DNA from: Phenylobacterium sp.
GTDB lineage: Bacteria; Pseudomonadota; Alphaproteobacteria; Caulobacterales; Caulobacteraceae
Reading direction: 5' to 3'
NCBI RefSeq assembly: GCF_022402485.1
Contig: NZ_JAKRSA010000008.1
Coordinates: 1 to 32,383 of the forward strand
Length of the DNA: 32,383 bases
Below the pieces are notes generated by a model. It saw nothing but the letters and a program-made list of their open reading frames with translations. It was not told the origin of the DNA and did no database searches. Shown one piece after another: positions 27,125-32,383 of the stretch; positions within the stretch are counted from its first letter, which is position 1; each line of letters starts with the position of its first letter. Both the position numbers and the translations under genes were made by a program.

Positions 27125-27153
27125 GCCATCGTCGGTTTGCCCGGCGTCGTCAA
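27125..27153 (-). promoter_or_regulatory. Weak tRNA-Leu promoter candidate
   Basis: TTGACG (27148-27153) lies 17 nt before GATGGC (27125-27130) on the minus strand, about 12 nt before the tRNA 5' end. The -35 box is good but the -10 is poor. Confidence 0.3.
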
Positions 27154-27196
27154 GCCGCCAGCCTCGGACACTGTCGAAAGTCGAGGTTCGTCGGGG

Positions 27197-28642
27197 TTAT
27201 CGGCCCGAATATAGGCTGCGCAGGACCGCTGGCGTAAGCCCAGGGAGATCTTCTGCAATCAGACCTGGACCATGGGTCTGCGCGGCTTCGGCGTGAATCC
27301 AGACCCCCGCGCAGGCCGCCTCGAAGCTATCCATCCCTTGGGCCACCAGGCCAGCGATGTAGCCGGCCAGGACATCGCCACTGCCGGCCGTGGCCAGCCA
27401 GGGTGAGCCATTGAGATTGACAGCCGCCCGTCCGTCCGGCGACGCCACCACCGTATCTGGCCCCTTCAAGAGCACGACGGCGTCGGCCAGTTCTGCCGCC
27501 TTGCGGGCTGCGGAAATCCGCTCAGGCGCATTTTCCAGCATCCCCGGAAACAGGCGCTCAAACTCACCGGCATGGGGCGTCAGAACATCATCACGGTCGA
27601 GGACCGAAAACAGCTCCTCAGGGTCCTCGCGGAACACCGAGATCGCATCAGCGTCGAGAATCAAGGCCGCGCCGGTTCGGGCCAGGGCCAGGACGTTCAT
27701 CACCGTCGACTCGCTCAAGCCCGCAGCCGGTCCGATCACGGCGGCATCCACATCTGTGGCCAGGGCTTCCAGTTCGGCCTCGGTGTCAAAGGCGCGGAGC
27801 ATGATCGCTTCGAGGTGCGCCGCGTTTGAGGCCAGGGCATCTGTGAGCGACAGGACTGTAACCACGCCCGCGCCAATCCGCAGCCCCGCCCGGGCGGCCA
27901 GTCTGGCAGCGCCTGTGCTCCAGGCCGGCCCACTGACCACCACAAGCCGGCCGCGGGCGTGCTTGTGCGAGGCCGCATTGGGCCAGGGAAAGCGCGGTGC
28001 CCAAAGCTCCGGCGTGTTCTCGAAGACATCGGTGGCGAGGGGGGAAAGTCCGATATCGGCCACCACCACTTCGCCACACCGACCCCTACCCGGCTCCAGC
28101 ACATGGGCGGGCTTACGGGCATGAAAGGTCACAGTGAGGGCCGCGCGACCACAAACCCCCACGGGCAAGCCGGTATCGCCAGGCAGGCCGCTGGGGACAT
28201 CGATCGCCACCACCCGCTCAGGGGAGCTGTTCAAGTGCTGAATGACTCGCGCAGCATCGCCGGCCAGCGGGCCAGACAGACCCGCACCGAACAGGGCGTC
28301 AATATAGAGATCGGCTGACAGGTCGGCTTCAAGGCTGAGGGGCACGCCCCCCCACGCCGCCGCCATAGCCTTGGCAGTCTCCGACCGTGGAGCGGCCAAT
28401 GCGGCAACCCGAACAGGCCAACCCCGGTCCGCCAGGAGTCTGGCGACCACATAGCCATCGCCGCCGTTGTCACCGGGCCCACAGAGCACAAGGGTTTCGC
28501 AGGGGGCAAAACGCTCGCTGACCGCCGCAGCGACTGCGGCCCCTGCCCGCGACATGAGCTCGACGGCCGGCGTACCGGCCGAGACGGCAGCACGATCGGC
28601 CGCGCCCATCTGCGCGACGCTGAGAATGTGTCTGGGCGTCAC
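27197..28642 (-). CDS. nnr: Bifunctional NAD(P)H-hydrate epimerase/dehydratase
   Basis: This is a metabolite-repair enzyme that restores damaged NAD(P)HX, 481 aa. The N-terminal YjeF_N epimerase domain (about 1-215) shows GPGDNGGDG at 55-63, YIDALFGAGLSGP and AIDVPSGLPGDTG. The C-terminal ADP/ATP-dependent dehydratase domain (about 220-481) shows TPHAGEFERLF and the ribokinase-like GSGDVLAG at 420-427, preceded by NGSPWLATA. The start is GTG at 28642, 17 nt after the phosphatase stop. It is the last gene of a likely three-gene unit. Both domains keep their key motifs. Confidence 0.96.
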   Translation of the reverse strand: MTPRHILSVAQMGAADRAAVSAGTPAVELMSRAGAAVAAAVSERFAPCETLVLCGPGDNGGDGYVVARLLADRGWPVRVAALAAPRSETAKAMAAAWGGVPLSLEADLSADLYIDALFGAGLSGPLAGDAARVIQHLNSSPERVVAIDVPSGLPGDTGLPVGVCGRAALTVTFHARKPAHVLEPGRGRCGEVVVADIGLSPLATDVFENTPELWAPRFPWPNAASHKHARGRLVVVSGPAWSTGAARLAARAGLRIGAGVVTVLSLTDALASNAAHLEAIMLRAFDTEAELEALATDVDAAVIGPAAGLSESTVMNVLALARTGAALILDADAISVFREDPEELFSVLDRDDVLTPHAGEFERLFPGMLENAPERISAARKAAELADAVVLLKGPDTVVASPDGRAAVNLNGSPWLATAGSGDVLAGYIAGLVAQGMDSFEAACAGVWIHAEAAQTHGPGLIAEDLPGLTPAVLRSLYSGR

Positions 28643-28659
28643 CTGGCCACCTTGAGGGA

Positions 28660-29229
28660 TTACAACACGCCTGTTGAGGCTTCACGCCCTTTTTCGATTA
28701 AAGTCAGGGACTTGCCATCAGTTTCAAGTATAGTGATTGAGGTGTGATCTGGACGGAAACTCACCACCCGATCCTCGCCGGTCAACAAGGAGACCACCGC
28801 ATTGATCGCCACGAAATGGCTGAACACCGCCGTGTCGCCGCGGAGATAGAGGGCCTGGGCCACCTGACGTCGCCAAGCGTCATAGTCCAGGTCCCCCTTG
28901 ATCTCGCCCCAGGCCCCCTCAAAGGCCTGACGCAGCCACTCGCCTCGCGCCTCAGGCGGGAGGGCCGCAGGGGTCGGGATCTCACCAACTCCGGCGTCGA
29001 TTTCCACCTCGACCCCCAGAGCGTGTGCCGTCGGCAAGGCCGTCTCCCGGCAACGGGCCAAGGGAGACGAGACCACCCGACGAGGACGCTCAGCCTCCGG
29101 CTGGCCCAGAAGAAAGTCCCGGGCAGCAGCGGCCTGGTCGTGACCGGTCTGGTCCAGACCAGGATCATCGTCGTGCCCGCCCCAACTGGCGGCAGGCTTA
29201 CCGTGGCGGATCAGATAGAGGCGCGGCAT
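28660..29229 (-). CDS. Histidine phosphatase family protein
   Basis: This is a 189-aa cytoplasmic protein of the phosphoglycerate-mutase-like/histidine phosphatase superfamily. The catalytic RHG is at 8-10 (LIRHGK), the second arginine in SSPLARCRET at R59, the acid/base E83 in VGEIPTP and the second histidine H138 in FSHFVAIN. All core residues are intact, so it should be active. The substrate is not known. It starts at ATG 29229, 5 nt after the thiolase-like stop, and the nnr gene follows 17 nt later. Confidence 0.92.
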   Translation of the reverse strand: MPRLYLIRHGKPAASWGGHDDDPGLDQTGHDQAAAARDFLLGQPEAERPRRVVSSPLARCRETALPTAHALGVEVEIDAGVGEIPTPAALPPEARGEWLRQAFEGAWGEIKGDLDYDAWRRQVAQALYLRGDTAVFSHFVAINAVVSLLTGEDRVVSFRPDHTSITILETDGKSLTLIEKGREASTGVL

Positions 29230-29234
29230 AGGGC

Positions 29235-30770
29235 TTAGTCCGGAATAAAGAGGTTACGCTGACCTTCGGCGGCGGGCCCCACCGTACCGGTTCGGCCCAC
29301 AGATTCCACGGCTTCCAACCCAGCCAGGACGGCAGCGTCTGTCGGGGTATGGGCCACGAAGCGACGGTCGGCCTCATCGCGCCCGACCACGATCCCCAGC
29401 ATGTAGCCCTCTCGGCCGTGCACGACGGTATAGGTCTCGATCACGGCGCGACCCTGAGGGGTCTCTGTGACAACCGGATGTCGCAGGGCGTCGATCTCCC
29501 GCTGAATGACGCCAGGGTCCTGTCGCTCGAACGGCGCGTTCGGTGGACGGCAGGAATAGATCCCGGTGGATTGCTTGGTCAGGAACCAGCCATTTGCGGT
29601 CACAAGGCCATAGGTCTCGCGGGCCGCGCGCAGCCGACGCATCATCACGGTGATGGCATGCATGGCATAGTTGTTACCGGGGCCCCCAGCATAGGGCAGC
29701 CCCCCGGTAACAGTGAGCCCCCGGGGGTCGTCCAGGGACAGGCCCAACGCCTCAGCCCCGATCTCCACAGCGACGGGAAAGCAGGAATAGAGGTTGATGA
29801 TCCCGACCTCATCGAGGCTGATCCCGGCCATCTCCAGGGCGCGAGCGCCGGTCAGCTGCATGGCGGGACTGGAATGAAAGTTCTGCCGGTCAAGGGGATA
29901 CCAGAGATCGGCGGCGTCGGCACAGCCATGCAGATACACCAGCCGGTCCTCCGGCACGCCCAGCTCCCTGGCCTTGGCGAGACTGGCCACCAGGACGCCC
30001 GCCGACTGGTCCACATCCATGATGGCGTTGAGGTATTTGGTGTAGGGGAAGCCCACCATTCGGTTACGGTCGGTGACCGTTATCAGTTCCTCAGCCGACC
30101 GGGCGATGGGAAACCACGCGTCGGGATTTGCCGCCGCAACCTCGGTGAATGGTGCGAACAGGGCCCCGAGCCTGGCCTGATGATCGGCGATGCTTCGGCC
30201 ATCCCGCGCCCTCAGGGCATTCTCGAACAGGGGATAGGTATTGATGGGCCGCCCCAGTCCGTGCCGCGCCTCATAGGGGGTGGCTCCCGGGCGAGGATCG
30301 CCAATGCGCTCGGGTGCTGGCAGACCGGTGTCTTCTTTCCAGTCCTCAAAACCAAGCCCACGGGTCAGGCGCTTGGTGGCTGAACCTAGGAACTCACATC
30401 CGACCACGAGGCCAAGCTGGGTTTCCCCCCGGGCGATCCGCTCGCACAGCACATTGATCAGTTGCTGGGGACTGTTGCCGCCCATGTGGGAATACACCGC
30501 CCAGGCTGGCGAAGCCCCCAAGGTCCTGGACAGGCTGAGCGGCGGATTGGAGCTATGCGGGGTCGGCCTGCCGCCGCCTGGGGCATCGACCGTGAAGCCG
30601 ACCACGGCCAGACTGTCGATCCCTTGCAGGGCGACCGCAGACAGGCCGGCGTCCTCAGCCGCCGCAAGCGCCGCAATCTTCAGCAGTTGAGTCGGTGCTG
30701 GCGAGACCTGCGGTTCACCTCGATAAGTGAATTGTCCCGCCCCGATCAGAACTGGGGTTCTATCGTCCAT
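29235..30770 (-). CDS. Thiolase-like acetyl-CoA acetyltransferase (SCP2-type)
   Basis: This is a 511-aa thiolase-superfamily protein of the group annotated as acetyl-CoA acetyltransferase. It begins with TPVLIGAGQFTYRGEP and has LYSCFPVAVE (328-336) and GGLPYAGGPGNNYAMHA (356-372, with H371) near the C-terminal active site. At the place where thiolases carry the acylated cysteine the sequence reads HMGGNSPQQ (96-102), with no cysteine. Ordinary thiolase chemistry is therefore doubtful. It also has an extended C-terminal beta-rich part. The ATG at 30770 has GGAGG 7 nt upstream. It is the first gene of the unit with the histidine phosphatase and nnr. The substrate is unknown. Confidence 0.9.
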   Translation of the reverse strand: MDDRTPVLIGAGQFTYRGEPQVSPAPTQLLKIAALAAAEDAGLSAVALQGIDSLAVVGFTVDAPGGGRPTPHSSNPPLSLSRTLGASPAWAVYSHMGGNSPQQLINVLCERIARGETQLGLVVGCEFLGSATKRLTRGLGFEDWKEDTGLPAPERIGDPRPGATPYEARHGLGRPINTYPLFENALRARDGRSIADHQARLGALFAPFTEVAAANPDAWFPIARSAEELITVTDRNRMVGFPYTKYLNAIMDVDQSAGVLVASLAKARELGVPEDRLVYLHGCADAADLWYPLDRQNFHSSPAMQLTGARALEMAGISLDEVGIINLYSCFPVAVEIGAEALGLSLDDPRGLTVTGGLPYAGGPGNNYAMHAITVMMRRLRAARETYGLVTANGWFLTKQSTGIYSCRPPNAPFERQDPGVIQREIDALRHPVVTETPQGRAVIETYTVVHGREGYMLGIVVGRDEADRRFVAHTPTDAAVLAGLEAVESVGRTGTVGPAAEGQRNLFIPD

Positions 30771-30809
30771 GGCAACGCCTCCGCACCCAACTTCGCCGCG
30801 CGATCCTAG

Positions 30810-31346
<537 letters not shown>

Positions 31347-31383
31347 CGTTCTGACCTACCACGCGAGTTAGGGGATAACCGCC

Positions 31384-32383
31384 ATGACGACCGCCAAAGA
31401 CATTCTGGATATGATCGCTGAGAAGGACGTGAAGTATGTCGACGTCCGCTTCACCGACATCCGCGGCAAGATGCAGCATGTCACCTTCGACATTGACCTG
31501 GTCGATGACGACTTCCTGACCGACGGCACCATGTTCGATGGCTCGTCCATCGTCGGCTGGAAGGCCATCAATGAGTCGGACATGAAGCTGCGTCCGGACC
31601 TGAACTCGGCCTATATCGACCCGTTCTACCAGCAGACGACGCTGTGCCTGTTCTGCGACGTGCTGAACCCCGACACCAACACCCCCTACAACCGCGACCC
31701 GCGCTCCATCGCCAAGGCCGCACTGAACTATGTGAAGTCGGCCGGCATCGGTGACACCGTCTATTTCGGCCCCGAGGCCGAGTTCTTCCTGTTCGACGAC
31801 GTTCGCTGGTCCACCTCTCCCCACAACACCGGCTACGCCTTCGACTCCACCGAACTTCCGGTGAACTCCTCGAAGGAATACCCCGAGGGCAACATGGGTC
31901 ACCGGCCGGGCCCTAAGGGTGGCTATTTCCCGGTCAACCCCATCGATTCCGCCCAGGATCTGCGCGGCGAGATGCTGGCGGTCATGGGTGAGCTGGGCAT
32001 GCAGCCCGAGAAGCATCACCACGAGGTGGCCCCGGCCCAGCACGAACTCGGCCTGAAGTTCGCCGATCTGCTGACCATGGCCGATCGGATGCAGCTTTAT
32101 AAGTACGTCATCCACAACGTCGCTGCCGCCTACGGCAAGACCGCAACCTTCATGGCCAAGCCGATGTTTGCCGACAACGGTTCGGGCATGCACGTCCACC
32201 AGTCGATCTGGAAAGACGGCCAGCCCATGTTCGCTGGCGACAAGTATGCCGGCCTCTCGCAGGAATGCCTCTGGTACATCGGCGGCATCATCAAGCACGC
32301 CAAGGCCATCAACGCCTTCGCCAACTCCACCACCAACAGCTACAAGCGCCTGGTGCCCGGCTACGAAGCCCCGGTGAAGCTGG
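31384..32383 (+). CDS. glnA: Glutamine synthetase type I (partial, C-terminus off right edge)
   Basis: This is the ATP-dependent ammonia-assimilating enzyme; 333 residues are present out of about 470. The metal and substrate segments are seen: [10 protein letters not shown] (50-59), [11 protein letters not shown], the [16 protein letters not shown] glutamate-site motif and [16 protein letters not shown], with [20 protein letters not shown] at the edge. The adenylylation-site tyrosine lies beyond the window. Start is ATG at 31384 with an AGGGG stretch upstream. It is the second gene of glnBA. The strong Caulobacteraceae-like sequence supports the taxonomic call. Confidence 0.99.
   Translation, partial: MTTAKDILDMIAEKDVKYVDVRFTDIRGKMQHVTFDIDLVDDDFLTDGTMFDGSSIVGWKAINESDMKLRPDLNSAYIDPFYQQTTLCLFCDVLNPDTNTPYNRDPRSIAKAALNYVKSAGIGDTVYFGPEAEFFLFDDVRWSTSPHNTGYAFDSTELPVNSSKEYPEGNMGHRPGPKGGYFPVNPIDSAQDLRGEMLAVMGELGMQPEKHHHEVAPAQHELGLKFADLLTMADRMQLYKYVIHNVAAAYGKTATFMAKPMFADNGSGMHVHQSIWKDGQPMFAGDKYAGLSQECLWYIGGIIKHAKAINAFANSTTNSYKRLVPGYEAPVKL

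Overview
The window is a high-GC, gene-dense piece of an alphaproteobacterial chromosome. It is most likely from Caulobacteraceae (Caulobacter/Phenylobacterium type). Supports are the ClpX, Lon and GlnA protein sequences, the full Complex I operon order, and a CicA-like HAD phosphatase between clpX and clpP, an arrangement known from Caulobacter crescentus. The genus cannot be fixed from the sequence alone.

Layout. 1-13197 (minus strand): respiratory Complex I operon, read from nuoA at the right to nuoM, which runs off the left edge. Order: nuoA-B-C-D, an NTF2/SnoaL-like ORF, nuoE, a two-helix membrane ORF, nuoF-G-H-I-J-K-L-M. Junctions are very tight, many with 4-nt overlaps. 13198-15180: divergent AbgT-family transporter preceded by an exact 27-bp tandem duplication, then tRNA-Asp with its own promoter and a terminator that shares bases with the tRNA 3' end. 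15181-16938: exported nitroreductase-like protein plus a MarR repressor, with a palindrome between the -35 and -10 of the predicted promoter. 16997-19211 (minus): a GST-fold protein, an aldo/keto reductase and tRNA-Val.

19272-26890 is a proteostasis block: HU, lon, clpX, cicA (plus strand), clpP and tig. Several strong hairpin terminators separate the units and lon has a good sigma-32-like promoter. Lon, ClpXP and trigger factor together cover protein folding and ATP-dependent degradation. 27029-27113 is tRNA-Leu. 27197-30770 (minus) is a likely three-gene unit: thiolase-like protein, histidine phosphatase and the bifunctional NAD(P)HX repair enzyme. 31008-32383 (plus) is glnB followed by the 5' part of glnA, the nitrogen-assimilation pair.

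Most of the window is core genome. No CRISPR array, prophage, insertion sequence or defence island was seen. The points most worth a second look are the two accessory ORFs inside the nuo operon, the His-rich loop of NuoL, the tandem duplication before the AbgT gene, the palindromic operator candidates and the overlapping terminator/promoter arrangements.
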